Assembly (NCBI RefSeq): GCF_003063455.1
Contig: NZ_NESN01000002.1
Location: 186,001-250,000, forward strand
Source of the DNA: Limnohabitans parvus II-B4
Lineage (GTDB): Bacteria > Pseudomonadota > Gammaproteobacteria > Burkholderiales > Burkholderiaceae_C
DNA: 64,000 nt
Reading direction: 5' to 3'
Below the pieces are notes generated by a model. The model ran no database searches. It was not told the origin of the DNA and worked only from the letters and a program-made list of their open reading frames with translations. Position numbers and translations under genes: made by a program. Numbering within the stretch: the first letter of the stretch is position 1; every line of letters starts with the position of its first letter. Positions 13,783 through 25,900 of this stretch are shown one piece after another.

Positions 13783-16080
13783 TCAATAAGCGGGCTGATT
13801 CAATTTGCCCTTGGGTGTTTCCAGTGCGAATGATAGCGAGACTTGCGCGCCTTTGATTTCGCCGTCTTGCATCACATTGCTCAGCTCAATTTTGGCCGCA
13901 TGTTCATCGGCAATTTTCTTCACCACGGCCAAGCCCAATCCAGTGCCCTTGGCCTTGGTGGTGACGTAGGGTTCAAATGCACGCTTGAGGATATTGGTCT
14001 CAAAACCTGGCCCCGTATCGGACACCGTCAAACGAACTCGGTTGCGCGAGGCATTCCATTCGGTGCGCACGCCAACGCGTGCGTCCTGCGCAAGTTCGCC
14101 TTTGGACTCGCAGGCATCCTGTGCGTTTTGCAGCAGGTTGTGGATCACTTGCCGGAGTTGCTGTTCATCGCCCAATATGGGTGGGCACGTGGGGTCAAGT
14201 TCGGTAACCACCGTGGCGCGATGGATCTGATCTGCTGGTTCATTCGCGTACAACACCATCAGATCCGCAATCAGGACATTGAGCTGGACAGGCTTCAAGT
14301 CGGCTGAAGGCAGTCGGGCATAGTCACGAAATTCATTGACCAATCGCTTCATGGCATCAACTTGGTCCACGATGGTCTTGACAGACTTGGCCAGCACAGC
14401 ATCGTCTTGGGCATCGAGTTTGCCCATCAGTTTTCTCTGCAATCTTTCTGCAGACAACTGGATGGGGGTCAGCGGATTTTTGATTTCATGAGCCAAGCGC
14501 CTGGCCACCTCACCCCAAGCTTGGGCCCGCTCTGCAGACACGATTTCTGAAATGTCATCGAACACCAAAAGCCGCATGCCATCCGGCAATACCGCACCAC
14601 GGGCCAACAAGGTCACCGCTGTCTCAGACAAGCCTTGGCCGGTAGCGTGAATTTCAAAAGATTTTTGCCAATGGTCCAACTCATGGGTGCCGCTGTCAGA
14701 GCGCAACATTGCAAATTGTTCAACGACGCCTTGCGCAAACCCTTCAAGGCCAGGCAAGCTGAGCAGTGACAAGCCGTTGTGCGCCGCAACCGGCACACGC
14801 AAGATGCGCGTTGCACCCGGATTGGCCGACTGAATGACACCTTGTGCATCGAACACCATGACACCGGCGGTCAAGTTGTCCAGAATCGTTTGTAAATTGC
14901 CGCGGGCTGTGTCCAGCTGAACCAGGCTGCGCTGCACATTGGAGCGGGCATCCGACAACTGTTGCGTCATGTCGGCAAACGAACGCGTCAAACCGCCGAG
15001 TTCATCGTTGCCTTGCAATGCCAGCTTGGGTGTCAAGTCGCCCGCAGCCACTTGGCGCATGCCATGCGCCAGCAACAACAAAGGTCGGGCCAACTGGTTG
15101 CCCAACACCACCGCCAGCAAGATGGCGCCGAGAACGGCTAAAAACAAGCTGAGGGTCAACGTGCCGATGTACATGCGCCTGAGGCCTTCACGCGCCAAGG
15201 CACGCTCTTGGTATTCACGGTAGGCGGACTGCACCTCCAGCGCGTTGTTAACCAGCGTCGGCGGCAAGTCCTGCGTCACTTGCAACAAGCGTCGGTCTTC
15301 ATCGAAGGCCAGGCCAGATTGAGGCAACAAAACCAGTGCCTTGATGCGCCCCTTGTCGCCACCGGGGATGGCTTCGTCAAAGCCCTCCACCCATTCGATG
15401 TGGCCCTTCTGCCTGGCCTCTTTGATTTGTTGACTCGGAGGCAACTCCGGTCTGATCTGGAACCGCGACTGGCCTGCGCTGGCCACCATGCGCCCGCTGG
15501 TCGTCCACAACACCGCGTCACTGACGCCCAGCTGTTCGCGTATCTTTTCCAAGGCAACGCCAGCGCTCACATCGGCAACATCGCTCAGTTGGGCTGCTGC
15601 GACACGCGATTGTTTGGCCAGATCCGTACTCAGCGTGTCCAGTGTGGCCCGCCCCAGATTCAGGCCAGCCACCAGCGCCGCTTCAACCTTGACGTCAAAC
15701 CAGCTTTCAATCGAACGTGAAACGAACTGGTAGGAAACCACATAAATCAAGACGCCGGGAATGACGCCCACCAACGCGAAGATGCCCGCCAATTTGACCA
15801 GCAACCTGGAGCCGAATTGCCCACGGCGAAGTCTGAGCAACAGCCGCACAGCCCCCCACAAGATGGTGATCAAGAGCCCGCTGGCCACGACAGCGTTGAT
15901 GAGCGTGAGCCATTCGTAATTCTGGTTGTACCGCTCTCGGTTGCCTGTGGCTTGGGTCATCAAGACCAGCAAGCCCAAACCGATCACCACCATCGCCAAC
16001 GCACCCAAGCCCAAAAGCCATCGGCTGGTGCGCGATGCCTGCAGCACTTGCTTTTCGGATCGACGGACAGACAAACCCAC
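13783..16080 (-). CDS. ntrY: NtrY-like membrane sensor histidine kinase
   Basis: Inner-membrane sensor kinase, 765 residues, predicted GTG start at 16080. Domains in order: two to three N-terminal membrane helices (within residues 15-110), a periplasmic sensor segment (about 120-300), a membrane helix (near 310-330), HAMP, PAS (about 390-490), then the kinase core. The H-box is RRLAHEIKNPLTPIQLSAER (phospho-His near 520), the N-box HNLLQNAQDA, with G-boxes DTGPGF and KGTGLGLAVV. It is the kinase for the NtrX-like regulator encoded next. The stimulus in beta-proteobacteria is not established; nitrogen and redox roles are known for alpha-proteobacterial NtrYX. It starts two bases after the DUF4390 stop. 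Confidence 0.93.
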   Translation of the reverse strand: MGLSVRRSEKQVLQASRTSRWLLGLGALAMVVIGLGLLVLMTQATGNRERYNQNYEWLTLINAVVASGLLITILWGAVRLLLRLRRGQFGSRLLVKLAGIFALVGVIPGVLIYVVSYQFVSRSIESWFDVKVEAALVAGLNLGRATLDTLSTDLAKQSRVAAAQLSDVADVSAGVALEKIREQLGVSDAVLWTTSGRMVASAGQSRFQIRPELPPSQQIKEARQKGHIEWVEGFDEAIPGGDKGRIKALVLLPQSGLAFDEDRRLLQVTQDLPPTLVNNALEVQSAYREYQERALAREGLRRMYIGTLTLSLFLAVLGAILLAVVLGNQLARPLLLLAHGMRQVAAGDLTPKLALQGNDELGGLTRSFADMTQQLSDARSNVQRSLVQLDTARGNLQTILDNLTAGVMVFDAQGVIQSANPGATRILRVPVAAHNGLSLLSLPGLEGFAQGVVEQFAMLRSDSGTHELDHWQKSFEIHATGQGLSETAVTLLARGAVLPDGMRLLVFDDISEIVSAERAQAWGEVARRLAHEIKNPLTPIQLSAERLQRKLMGKLDAQDDAVLAKSVKTIVDQVDAMKRLVNEFRDYARLPSADLKPVQLNVLIADLMVLYANEPADQIHRATVVTELDPTCPPILGDEQQLRQVIHNLLQNAQDACESKGELAQDARVGVRTEWNASRNRVRLTVSDTGPGFETNILKRAFEPYVTTKAKGTGLGLAVVKKIADEHAAKIELSNVMQDGEIKGAQVSLSFALETPKGKLNQPAY

Positions 16081-16081
16081 G

Positions 16082-16720
16082 TCAGCGCACCATGTCTGTT
16101 GTCAAACGCAATTGCCGGCTCGCCACCAAAGTCCACTCGGCCTGGTTACCTGCGGCAATCTGGAAAGGGCGTGGCAGCTGAGAGATATCCAGCCGGAAGC
16201 GGTAAGCGATGTATTGCCGGGCATCCAGATCCAATTCGGCCATTTCGGCCACTTTCCAGCCGGACTGACGTCGGATGACGCCCAGCGCTTCAGACAGGGT
16301 TTCAAAATTCTGCGAGATGCTGCCGCCCAAGCCAGCACCTGAAATGGGCTCATTCGAAACGTTCAACCGCCAACGGCGGGTGAGGGGCTGAAAAGCCAAT
16401 CGGTAGTAACGTGTTGCGATGCCGATTTTTCGGTCATACCAATACCAACGGTCACGCATGACCTCAGCCTCGGCAACAAAGTGCACCGCCAAGCCTTTGA
16501 CCAGTGCATCCTCAACAGCCGGACCCAACTCGAGTTTCAGCTGTGCGGTCACGTACAAAGCGGCGTCCCGGCGCTCGGCGCGCAGCTCTGTCAGCTCAGC
16601 AACCGAGGTTTGAGCCCAGGCGCATGAGGCGACAAGCAGCCAGGCCCCCAGGGCCCAGCGAGCAAGGCGCCGCAGCTCAGCTTTGGCGCTTTTCCAGCAG
16701 TGCGTAATAAAACCCATCAT
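16082..16720 (-). CDS. DUF4390 protein with signal peptide
   Basis: About 212 residues from the ATG at 16720, where GGGTGA stands a few bases upstream; a longer frame reaches 16756. A hydrophobic N-terminal segment (WALGAWLLVASCAWAQT) ending at AWA-Q suggests an exported or periplasmic protein. The rest matches the DUF4390 family in outline: the conserved RYYRLAFQPLTRRWRL stretch, then LSEALGVIRRQSGWKV. The function of the family is unknown. It is almost always found between rsmB and ntrY in Burkholderiales, as here, and overlaps the end of rsmB. The location suggests a link to NtrY sensing at the periplasmic side; that is inference. Confidence 0.85.
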   Translation of the reverse strand: MMGFITHCWKSAKAELRRLARWALGAWLLVASCAWAQTSVAELTELRAERRDAALYVTAQLKLELGPAVEDALVKGLAVHFVAEAEVMRDRWYWYDRKIGIATRYYRLAFQPLTRRWRLNVSNEPISGAGLGGSISQNFETLSEALGVIRRQSGWKVAEMAELDLDARQYIAYRFRLDISQLPRPFQIAAGNQAEWTLVASRQLRLTTDMVR

Positions 16721-18044
16721 GTTCACCCAATGGATTGTGCTCGACTGACAGCCCACTTGGGGACTGTCCGGGTATCAAATGTCCTGGCGAAGGCTGCAAT
16801 AAGGCATCGGTGTTGCGTTGAAGAAACGCTTGCACCGCCTCATCCCCCTCCGCCTTGAAAACCGAGCAAGTGCAATAAAGCATGCGCCCGCCAGACTTCA
16901 ACAGAGGCCAAAGGGTTTCAAGCAAAGTGGCCTGAATTTGGGCCAATTGTCTACTGTCTGTCGGTCTGCGCAGCCATCGCACATCCGGATGCCGCCTCAC
17001 GATGCCCGATGCTGTACAGGGTGCATCCAGCAAAATCGCGTCAAACAGCTCACCATCCCACCATTGTCCAGGCTGCCCAGCGTCTGCGGCCCGCACTTGG
17101 GCTCTCTGTCCCAAGCGCTGCAAGTTCTGGTGAATGCGCTCGCAACGGGATTCGTCCACATCCAGGGCCAGCACATTTGCCTGAGGATAAAGCTCCAGTA
17201 AATGTCCGGTTTTCCCCCCGGGTGCAGCACATGCGTCCAGGATTTTCCACGGCTTGGCCGTGTCCAGCCCATGCATGAGCAGGGGCGCTGCCAATTGCGC
17301 GGCGGCATCTTGAACCGACACATGGCCCGCCGAAAAACCGGGCAACAAGTGCACGGGCAGTGCCTTGCTCAATTGCAGTCCTTGCAAACCCACCACGTGA
17401 GATGACACGCCGATCGCATCCAACTGCTGCTGGTAAGCGGTCACTTGGTGTTGCTGGCTGTTGACGCGCAGCGTCATAGGGGCTGGTTTTTGGGCCATGT
17501 CCAGCAGTGACTGCCAATGGCGTGGGTGATCCGCCTGCAGACGTTCGACCCACCAGCGCGGATGATTCCATTGCGCCTGAAGGTTGCCGTTGGTCTGAGA
17601 CACGCAATCATCACGCTCCCGCATGAAACGGCGCAGACAGGCATTGATGAACCCGCTTTGGGCTTGAGTTTGCCGTTGCTTGCGTGCGGCCTCAACCGTT
17701 TGGTTGACCAGGGTATGGACAGGGTACGGAGCATCCGCATCGTTCCAGCACAAGGCCAAGCCTGTACAAAGCAAGGCGTCCACCGCAGGCGGTGGTGCTT
17801 TGGAAGCCAGCAGCTCACGCAAAGCCATGGCCCGGCCCAGTTGCCTCAGCACCTGAAAACTCAAAGCCTGAACCCCTGGCCTCAGCTCATGGGGAACGCT
17901 CTCCAGTTGTGCAGTCAATGAACGGCCCTGGCGTGTGGCCTGTACGGCAGCGGCCGTTGCTTGCAGCAAACGCCACAAAGGCGGGGACTGGCCCGACGAG
18001 GTCTGTCCGGTCAATGAGGGCATGGTTGTCATGTTCAGCGTCAA
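16677..18044 (-). CDS. rsmB: 16S rRNA (cytosine-967 C5)-methyltransferase
   Basis: SAM-dependent enzyme that methylates C967 of 16S rRNA, a small-subunit maturation step. 455 residues: the N-terminal NusB-like RNA-binding domain (about 20-170) with QGRSLTAQLES and SGFINACLRRFMRE, then the methyltransferase domain. SAM motif I is LDACAAPGGKTGHLLE (about 265-280). The catalytic cysteine is in LDAPCTASGIVRRHPD, and the second conserved cysteine is in MLYCTCSVFKAEG. The start codon overlaps the stop of the LemA-like gene in ATGA form, and the 3' end overlaps the DUF4390 gene, so this is one tightly packed operon running on to ntrYX. Confidence 0.95.
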   Translation of the reverse strand: MTLNMTTMPSLTGQTSSGQSPPLWRLLQATAAAVQATRQGRSLTAQLESVPHELRPGVQALSFQVLRQLGRAMALRELLASKAPPPAVDALLCTGLALCWNDADAPYPVHTLVNQTVEAARKQRQTQAQSGFINACLRRFMRERDDCVSQTNGNLQAQWNHPRWWVERLQADHPRHWQSLLDMAQKPAPMTLRVNSQQHQVTAYQQQLDAIGVSSHVVGLQGLQLSKALPVHLLPGFSAGHVSVQDAAAQLAAPLLMHGLDTAKPWKILDACAAPGGKTGHLLELYPQANVLALDVDESRCERIHQNLQRLGQRAQVRAADAGQPGQWWDGELFDAILLDAPCTASGIVRRHPDVRWLRRPTDSRQLAQIQATLLETLWPLLKSGGRMLYCTCSVFKAEGDEAVQAFLQRNTDALLQPSPGHLIPGQSPSGLSVEHNPLGEHDGFYYALLEKRQS

Positions 18045-18583
18045 GCAGCCCCCATGGACAAGTCCATGCGCATGGCGGGTTTGAAGTTCAGGCGTCCGGC
18101 CAACCAGGAGGCCGGCCGCATGGCCAGCGCATCGTTGTAAGCGGCCACAGCCACATGGTAAGGAATGAGTGCCGCAGGCAGCGTTTGCCGCATCCGGTTC
18201 AGGGCGATGTCCAGGTCAGGCTTGACCGCATCGTTGGGCGTTTGCAGCATCAGACGGATCTCTGCAAGCACCTTCAAATGCTGTGTCACCACTTGTTTTT
18301 GACTTTCACCATCCAGGGGTTGCAAACGTGCTTGAGACAAAGCCTCCAACAACTCGTCACATGCCATCTGCAAGGGCTGTAATTCATCTGCCCCCGCGTC
18401 CATCATCAATGACTGCCGCGCAGCGATACCGCCTTGCATGCGTACCAGCAAGCGAATCCAGACGGCATCGACGCTGCTCCACTGGCGAACCACCTCTGCG
18501 CGCAAACGCACCAAGCGGTTGTGCGCACCGACAGCCCAAAACAGGGTGACCGCTAGCAGCAAGCCAAAGATCAACGCGCCCAT
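18041..18583 (-). CDS. LemA-like membrane-anchored protein
   Basis: 180 residues. One N-terminal membrane helix (ALIFGLLLAVTLFWAVG, residues 3-19) is followed by a helical domain. The sequence just after the helix, NRLVRLRAEVVRQWSSVDAV, and the C-terminal part YHVAVAAYNDALAMRPASW with GRLNFKPA match the LemA family in pattern (LemA: YN-L-V-LR-x-V-x-AW-S-ID near the start, AxYNxxxxxFPSxLxAxLxGF near the end). LemA proteins are anchored by this helix with a four-helix bundle in the periplasm or outside; their role is not well known. It lies at the head of the rsmB-DUF4390-ntrYX operon. Confidence 0.75.
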   Translation of the reverse strand: MGALIFGLLLAVTLFWAVGAHNRLVRLRAEVVRQWSSVDAVWIRLLVRMQGGIAARQSLMMDAGADELQPLQMACDELLEALSQARLQPLDGESQKQVVTQHLKVLAEIRLMLQTPNDAVKPDLDIALNRMRQTLPAALIPYHVAVAAYNDALAMRPASWLAGRLNFKPAMRMDLSMGAA

Positions 18584-18611
18584 GGTTTCACCTCCGTGGA
18601 ATCCTCGCCAT

Positions 18612-18647
18612 AAAAACAGCCCCTGACCGCGATACGGTGCAGGGGCT
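18612..18647 (-). terminator. Terminator of the rpoBC transcript
   Basis: On the minus strand AGCCCCTG and CAGGGGCT pair over 8 bp around a 14-nt loop and are followed by GTTTTTATG. It sits 36 bp past the rpoC stop. Confidence 0.85.
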
Positions 18648-18683
18648 GATCCGTGTTCACCCGATGAAAGGTGAACCCATCAC

Positions 18684-21600
18684 TCAGGCGGCTTCGCCTG
18701 CGTCGGTGACGGCATCTTCAGCCGACTGACCGGCCAAGTCTGCAGCCTCGGCGTCGGCAATAGCGCGACGCTCGGCGTCGTCCATCGCATCCTTGACGGC
18801 ACGGGCCTTGTGGTAAGCCAAACCCGTACCCGCAGGGATCAGACGACCCACGATCACGTTTTCCTTCAGACCACGCAGCTCGTCGCGCTTGCCCATGATG
18901 GCCGCTTCGGTCAACACACGTGTCGTTTCCTGGAAGGAAGCGGCCGAAATGAACGAATCGGTCGACAAAGAAGCCTTGGTGATACCCAGCAACAAGTTGC
19001 TGAATGTCGCAGGGATCTTGCCTTCACGTTGCAATGCATCGTTGGTGTTGAGCATTTCAGAACGCTCGACCTGCTCGCCGGAGATGTAGGTGGAGTCACC
19101 AATGTTCTCGACCACCACGCGACGCAGCATCTGGCGAACAATCACTTCGATGTGCTTGTCGTTGATCTTCACGCCTTGCAAGCGGTAAACATCCTGCACT
19201 TCGTCAACGATGTAACGGGCCAGCTCTTCGATGCCCAACAAACGCAAGATGTCTTGCGGATCGGCCGGACCGTCCACAATGCTCTCGCCCTTGTTGACCA
19301 CTTGGCCTTCGTGCACCAGGATGTTCTTCTCTTTGGGAATCAATTCATCCCAGACCTTGCCTTCAGGGTCTGTAATCTGCAAGCGGACCTTGCCTTTGGT
19401 CTCCTTACCAAAGGACACGGTACCCGTGATCTCGGCCAACATGCCTTTGTCTTTGGGCGTACGGGCTTCGAACAGTTCGGCCACACGTGGCAAACCACCG
19501 GTGATGTCTCGGGTCTTCTGACCTTCGACCGGGATACGGGCCAGCACTTCGCCAGGGCCCACATCCATGCCGTCACGCACCTGGATCAGCGAGCCGATCT
19601 GGAAGCCGATGGTCACCGAATGGTCGGTGCCGGGGATCTTGACTTCTTTGCCTTGCGCATCGATCAGTTTGACCTGAGGGCGAATGACCTTGGCGGCGCC
19701 ACGGCGCTTGGGATCAATGACCACCAGCGTAGACAAACCGGTCACTTCGTCGACCTGCTTGGCAACGGTCATGCCTTCCTCGACGTTCTCGAATTTCACC
19801 TGACCGGCGAATTCGGTGATGATCGGGCGGGTCAATGGATCCCAGTTGGCCAAGATGGTGCCAGCCTTGATGGTCTGGTCGGCCTTGATCGACAGGATCG
19901 CGCCGTAAGGCACTTTGTGACGCTCGCGCTCACGGCCATGCTCACTGATCACGATTTCACCAGAACGGGAAATCACCACCAGCTCACCTTTGGTGTTGGT
20001 CACATAACGCATCGTGGCATTGAAGCCAATGATGCCGTTGGACTTGGCTTCCACGCTGGAAGCCACAGCCGCACGCGAAGCCGCACCACCGATGTGGAAC
20101 GTACGCATGGTCAGCTGGGTACCCGGCTCACCGATGGACTGCGCAGCGATCACACCGACGGCCTCGCCACCGTTGACCAGACCACCACGGCCCAGATCGC
20201 GGCCATAGCACTTGGCGCACAGACCGAAACGGGTTTCGCAAGTCAGTGCGGTGCGGACCTTGACTTCGTCAACGCCAGCGGCTTCGAGTTCGTCGATGAG
20301 GTCTTCTTCCAGCATGGTGCCGGCAGAGGCCAGCACAGCGCGGGTTTCAGGATGCAACACGTCTTCAGCAGCGGTGCGGCCCAGGATACGGTCACGCAGC
20401 GACTCGATGACTTCACCGCCTTCAACGATGGCGCGCATCAGCGAGCCGTCAGAAGTGCCGCAATCGAGTTCGGTCACGACCAAGTCTTGGGTCACGTCCA
20501 CCAGACGACGGGTCAGGTAACCCGAGTTGGCGGTCTTCAAAGCCGTGTCGGCCAGACCTTTACGTGCACCGTGTGTCGAGATGAAGTACTGCAACACGTT
20601 CAGACCTTCACGGAAGTTCGCCGTGATGGGGGTTTCAATGATCGAGCCGTCGGGCTTGGCCATCAAACCACGCATACCGGCCAACTGTCGAATCTGCGCA
20701 GCAGACCCACGGGCACCGGAGTCGGCCATCATGTAAATCGAGTTGAACGATTCCTGATCGACTTCCTTGCCATGACGGTCAATGGTCTTCTCTTTGCGGA
20801 GTTGGTCCATCATCACCTTGGAGACGACGTCACCAGCTTTGCCCCAGATGTCAACGACCTTGTTGTAGCGCTCGCCAGCGGTCACCAGACCGGAGACGTA
20901 TTGCTGCTCGATGTCTTTGACTTCTTTTTCAGCGGCTTCAATGATGGCGGGCTTCTCTGGCGGCACCAGCATGTCGTCGATACCGATCGAGATACCAGCG
21001 CGTGTGGCCAGACGGAAACCGTTTTGCAACAGCTTGTCAGCGAACACCACGGTCTCTTTCAAGCCGCACTTGCGGAAAGACGTGTTGATCAGCTTGGAAA
21101 TTTCTTTCTTCTTCAGCGCCTTATTCAGGTTCGAGAAAGGCAGGCCCTTGGGCAAGATTTCCGACAGCAGTGCACGGCCCACGGTGGTTTCCACCATCGA
21201 CACGGACGAGGTGAATTCACCGGTCGTTTTGTCTTTGGTCCACTCGGTCATGCGCACGTTGATCTTGGCAGTCAACTCGACAGCGTTGGCGTCCAGGGCG
21301 CGCTGCACTTCACCGATGTCGGAGAAGATCAGACCTTCGCCCTTGGCATTGATGCGGTCACGGGTCGCGTAGTACAAACCCAGCACCACGTCTTGCGACG
21401 GCACGATGGAAGGCTCGCCAGAAGCAGGGAACAAAATGTTGTTCGAGGCCAGCATCAAAGTGCGGGCTTCCATCTGCGCTTCGACCGACAAGGGCACGTG
21501 AACGGCCATCTGGTCACCGTCGAAGTCGGCGTTGAAGGCCGCGCAAACGAGGGGGTGCAACTGAATGGCTTTGCCTTCGATCAGCAAAGGCTCGAATGCC

Positions 21601-22898
21601 TGAATACCCAAACGGTGCAGCGTAGGCGCACGGTTGAGCATCACGGGGTGCTCTTTGATGACCTCTTCAAGAATGTCCCACACCACGGGGGTGCCGGCTT
21701 CAACTTCTTTCTTGGCAGCCTTGATGGTGGTCGCGATGCCCATGGCTTCGAGACGCGCAAAGATGAAAGGCTTGAACAGCTCGATGGCCATCAACTTGGG
21801 CAAACCGCACTGGTGCAGTTTGAGGGTTGGACCCACGGTAATGACGGAACGACCGGAGTAGTCGACGCGCTTACCCAGCAAGTTTTGACGGAAACGACCG
21901 CTCTTGCCTTTGATCATGTCGGCCAAAGACTTCAGGGCGCGCTTGTTGGCGCCGGTCATGGCCTTGCCGCGACGGCCGTTGTCCAGCAAGCTGTCCACGG
22001 CTTCTTGCAGCATGCGCTTTTCGTTGCGCGCAATGATCTCGGGCGCTTTCAATTCCAGCAAACGGCGCAGACGGCTGTTGCGGTTGATGACACGGCGGTA
22101 CAAGTCGTTCAGATCGGAGGTCGCAAAGCGGCCGCCATCCAACGGCACCAGCGGACGCAGGTCCGGCGGCAACACGGGCAGCACTTCGAGCACCATCCAA
22201 CCGGGCTTGATGCCCGACTTCTTGAAGGCTTCCAGCACTTTGAGGCGCTTGGAGTTCTTCTTGACTTTGAGTTCGGAGCCGGTCAAGTCGCCACGCAGGC
22301 GCTCGATCTCGCTTTCGATGTCAATGCCTTCGAGCAACTCGCGGATGCCTTCGGCACCCATCTTGGCCACGAATTCGTCGCCGTACTCTTTGACTTTGGC
22401 GTCGTAGTCGTCTTCAGACATGATGCCGAATTTTTTCAGCGGCGTCATGCCAGGGTCGGTCACCACATACGCTTCAAAGTACAACACACGTTCGATGTCG
22501 CGCAGCGTCATGTCGAGCACCAGGCCCAAACGCGATGGCAGCGATTTCAGGAACCAGATGTGGGCGCAAGGCGCGGCCAGGTCAATGTGACCCATGCGCT
22601 CGCGACGCACTTTGGTTTGTGTGACTTCAACGCCGCACTTCTCGCAGATCACGCCGCGGTGCTTGAGACGCTTGTACTTGCCGCACAAGCATTCGTAGTC
22701 TTTGATAGGGCCAAAAATCTTGGCACAAAACAGACCATCGCGCTCAGGCTTGAAGGTACGGTAATTGATGGTTTCTGGCTTTTTCACTTCGCCGAAAGAC
22801 CACGAACGGATCTTCTCGGGCGATGCCAGGCCGATGCGGATCGCATCGAAGTGGTCATCGGGCGTGAACTGCTTGAACAGGTCGAGTAGTGATTTCAT
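18684..22898 (-). CDS. rpoC: RNA polymerase beta' subunit
   Basis: Largest subunit of RNA polymerase, 1404 residues, normal beta-proteobacterial length. The N-terminal zinc ribbon ligands are in CLCGKY and CEKCGVE (near residues 70-88). The catalytic Mg2+ motif NADFDGD lies near residue 460. The second zinc site has [15 protein letters not shown] near 895. The trigger-loop/bridge-helix region ([20 protein letters not shown] near 730) is intact. The start ATG at 22898 follows rpoB by 23 bp with a moderate ribosome binding site (AAAGGA region). A strong terminator follows the gene. No truncation or insertion is seen. Long open frames on the opposite strand are codon-bias shadows. Confidence 0.98.
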   Translation of the reverse strand: MKSLLDLFKQFTPDDHFDAIRIGLASPEKIRSWSFGEVKKPETINYRTFKPERDGLFCAKIFGPIKDYECLCGKYKRLKHRGVICEKCGVEVTQTKVRRERMGHIDLAAPCAHIWFLKSLPSRLGLVLDMTLRDIERVLYFEAYVVTDPGMTPLKKFGIMSEDDYDAKVKEYGDEFVAKMGAEGIRELLEGIDIESEIERLRGDLTGSELKVKKNSKRLKVLEAFKKSGIKPGWMVLEVLPVLPPDLRPLVPLDGGRFATSDLNDLYRRVINRNSRLRRLLELKAPEIIARNEKRMLQEAVDSLLDNGRRGKAMTGANKRALKSLADMIKGKSGRFRQNLLGKRVDYSGRSVITVGPTLKLHQCGLPKLMAIELFKPFIFARLEAMGIATTIKAAKKEVEAGTPVVWDILEEVIKEHPVMLNRAPTLHRLGIQAFEPLLIEGKAIQLHPLVCAAFNADFDGDQMAVHVPLSVEAQMEARTLMLASNNILFPASGEPSIVPSQDVVLGLYYATRDRINAKGEGLIFSDIGEVQRALDANAVELTAKINVRMTEWTKDKTTGEFTSSVSMVETTVGRALLSEILPKGLPFSNLNKALKKKEISKLINTSFRKCGLKETVVFADKLLQNGFRLATRAGISIGIDDMLVPPEKPAIIEAAEKEVKDIEQQYVSGLVTAGERYNKVVDIWGKAGDVVSKVMMDQLRKEKTIDRHGKEVDQESFNSIYMMADSGARGSAAQIRQLAGMRGLMAKPDGSIIETPITANFREGLNVLQYFISTHGARKGLADTALKTANSGYLTRRLVDVTQDLVVTELDCGTSDGSLMRAIVEGGEVIESLRDRILGRTAAEDVLHPETRAVLASAGTMLEEDLIDELEAAGVDEVKVRTALTCETRFGLCAKCYGRDLGRGGLVNGGEAVGVIAAQSIGEPGTQLTMRTFHIGGAASRAAVASSVEAKSNGIIGFNATMRYVTNTKGELVVISRSGEIVISEHGRERERHKVPYGAILSIKADQTIKAGTILANWDPLTRPIITEFAGQVKFENVEEGMTVAKQVDEVTGLSTLVVIDPKRRGAAKVIRPQVKLIDAQGKEVKIPGTDHSVTIGFQIGSLIQVRDGMDVGPGEVLARIPVEGQKTRDITGGLPRVAELFEARTPKDKGMLAEITGTVSFGKETKGKVRLQITDPEGKVWDELIPKEKNILVHEGQVVNKGESIVDGPADPQDILRLLGIEELARYIVDEVQDVYRLQGVKINDKHIEVIVRQMLRRVVVENIGDSTYISGEQVERSEMLNTNDALQREGKIPATFSNLLLGITKASLSTDSFISAASFQETTRVLTEAAIMGKRDELRGLKENVIVGRLIPAGTGLAYHKARAVKDAMDDAERRAIADAEAADLAGQSAEDAVTDAGEAA

Positions 22899-22921
22899 GG
22901 TTTAAATCCTTTGCCTGTGAA

Positions 22922-25900
22922 TTAAGAACGCTCGAGCTCGATGTCAAGGCCCAGCGAACGGATTTCCTTGACCAGCACGTTGAACGATTCGGGCATGCCC
23001 GCTTCGATGGAGTGTTCGCCTTTGACGATGCTCTCGTACACCTTGGTACGGCCTTGCACGTCGTCGGACTTCACGGTGAGCATCTCTTGCAGGACGTAAG
23101 AAGCGCCATACGCTTCCAGCGCCCACACTTCCATCTCACCGAAACGCTGACCACCGAACTGCGCCTTACCACCCAGCGGCTGCTGCGTGACCAAGCTGTA
23201 AGGACCGGTCGAGCGGGCGTGCATCTTGTCGTCCACCAAGTGGTGCAGTTTCAAGAAGTGCATGTAGCCAATGGTGGTTGGACGGTCAAAGGCGTCGCCT
23301 GTGCGGCCGTCAAACAAGTTGGCTTGCGTGCGTGTGGCTGTCAGGCCCTTGGCCTTGGCCAAGTCTTCTGGGTAAGCCAGGTGCAGCATGGCGCGGATTT
23401 CTTCTTCGGCTGCACCGTCGAACACGGGGGTGGCGAACGGGAAACCTTCTTTGAGGTTGTCGGCCATGGCCAACACTTCGTCATCGCTCAACTGCGACAG
23501 GTCTTCCTTACGGCCCATGCTGTTGTACAACTGCTCGAACAGCTTGCGCAATTCGGCAATCTTTTCCATGCGCTGGGTTTCGGCCTGCAGCATGTTGCCA
23601 ATGCGCTGACCGATACCTTTGCCCGCCCAACCCAAGTGGACTTCGAGCACCTGACCCACGTTCATACGTGAAGGAACGCCCAAGGGGTTCAACACGATGT
23701 CGGCAGGTGTACCGTCGGCCATGTAAGGCATGTCTTCGACAGGCACGATCTTGGAGACCACACCTTTGTTGCCGTGACGGCCGGCCATCTTGTCACCAGG
23801 CTGCAAGCGACGCTTGACGGCCAAGTAGACCTTGACCATCTTGAGCACGCCTGCGGGCAGCTCGTCGCCTTGGGTCAATTTCTTGCGCTTTTCTTCAAAC
23901 GACAAGTCAAAGCTGTGGCGGGTCTGCTCCAGCGAGTTCTTGATGGACTCGAGTTGCATGGCCACGTCATCTTCGGCTGGACGGATGTCGAACCAGTGGA
24001 ACTTCTCGACCGATGCCATGTAGGCCTTGTCGAGCTTGGTGCCTTTGGCCAGTTTCTGAGGGCCGCCATTGGCCACACGGCCCACGAGCAACTTCTCGAT
24101 ACGGTCAAATGCATCGGCTTCCACAATGCGCAGCTGGTCGTTCAAGTCCAAGCGGAAACGCTTGAGTTCGTCGTCAATGATCTGCTGAGCGCGCTTGTCA
24201 CGCACGATGCCTTCACGAGTGAAGACCTGCACATCGATCACGGTACCGGAGCTACCTTGGTCAACACGCAGCGAGGTGTCTTTCACATCGCTGGCTTTTT
24301 CGCCGAAGATGGCACGCAGCAGCTTTTCTTCAGGCGTGAGGGTGGTCTCGCCCTTCGGAGTGACTTTACCGACCAGCACATCGCCAGGCTGCACTTCTGC
24401 ACCCACATAAATGATGCCGGAGTCGTCCAGACGGCCCAGTTGCTGCTCGGACAAGTTGGGGATGTCGCGCGAAATTTCTTCGGCACCCAACTTGGTGTCA
24501 CGGGCCATGACCACGAGTTCTTCGATGTGGATCGAGGTGTAACGGTCTTCCGACACGACACGCTCAGAGATCAAGATCGAATCTTCGAAGTTGTAACCGT
24601 TCCATGGCATGAAGGCGATCAGCATGTTCTGACCAATGGCGATTTCGCCCAAGTCGGTCGATGCACCGTCGGCAATCACGTCACCTTTGGCCAGCTTATC
24701 GCCACGCTTGACGATAGGGCGCTGATGGATGTTGGTGTTCTGGTTGGAACGCTGGTACTTGATCAGGTTGTAGATGTCCACACCCACTTCGCCGGCCAGG
24801 GCTTCAGCGTCGTTCACGCGGATCACGATGCGGGTGGCGTCGACATAGTCCACGATACCGCCGCGAGTGGCCGTGACCACAGTACCCGAGTCGACCGCTG
24901 CAACGCGCTCGATGCCGGTACCGACCATGGGCTTTTCAGGGCGCAGCACAGGCACAGCCTGACGCGACATGTTGGCACCCATCAAAGCGCGGTTGGCGTC
25001 ATCGTGCTCCAAGAACGGAACAAGCGAGGCGGCCACAGACACGATCTGGGCTGGCGACACGTCCATGTACTGGATGCGCTCGGCACCGCACAGGATGGAT
25101 TCACCCTTTTCACGGGCAGAGACCAAGTCACCGGTCAGCTTGCCGTCTTTGTCCAATGTGGCGTTGGCCTGGGCAATGACGTACTTGCCTTCTTCGATGG
25201 CCGACAGGTAGTCGATGTTCATCGTGACTTTACCGTCGATCACTTGGCGGTACGGGGTTTCGATGAAACCGTACTCGTTCAAGCGGGCGTACAAAGCCAG
25301 CGAGTTGATCAAACCGATGTTTGGACCTTCAGGTGTCTCGATAGGGCAAACGCGACCGTAATGGGTCACGTGCACGTCACGCACTTCAAAGCCTGCACGT
25401 TCACGGGTCAAACCACCTGGGCCAAGGGCCGATACGCGGCGCTTGTGGGTGATCTCGGCCAGAGGGTTGGTCTGGTCCATGAACTGCGACAACTGCGATG
25501 CGCCGAAGAACTCTTTCAAGGCCGCAGAAATCGGCTTGGAGTTGATCAGGTCGTGTGGCATAAGCGGCTCTTGCTCAGCTTGGCCCAAACGCTCTTTCAC
25601 GGCTTTTTCGATACGTGCCAGACCGGTGCGGTATTGGTTTTCGGCCAATTCGCCCACACAACGCACGCGGCGGTTGCCCAGGTGGTCGATGTCATCGACT
25701 TCGCCATTGCCGTTGCGCAAGTCCACCAAAATCTTGACCACGGCCAAGATGTCTTCGTTGGTCAAGACCATAGGGCCTGTGGAGTCTGGACGACCCACAC
25801 GGGCGTTGAACTTCATGCGGCCCACACGCGACAAGTCGTAAGTGTCAGGGTTGTAGAACAAGCGCTGGAACAGGGCTTGCACAGCATCTTCTGTTGGCGG

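Noticed and set aside
18810..22889. Very long open frame on the plus strand opposite rpoC, and another at 23774-26572 opposite rpoB.
   Set aside because: They are codon-bias shadows of highly biased GC-rich genes: low-complexity His/Gln/Asp-rich products, no family resemblance, fully antisense to essential genes.
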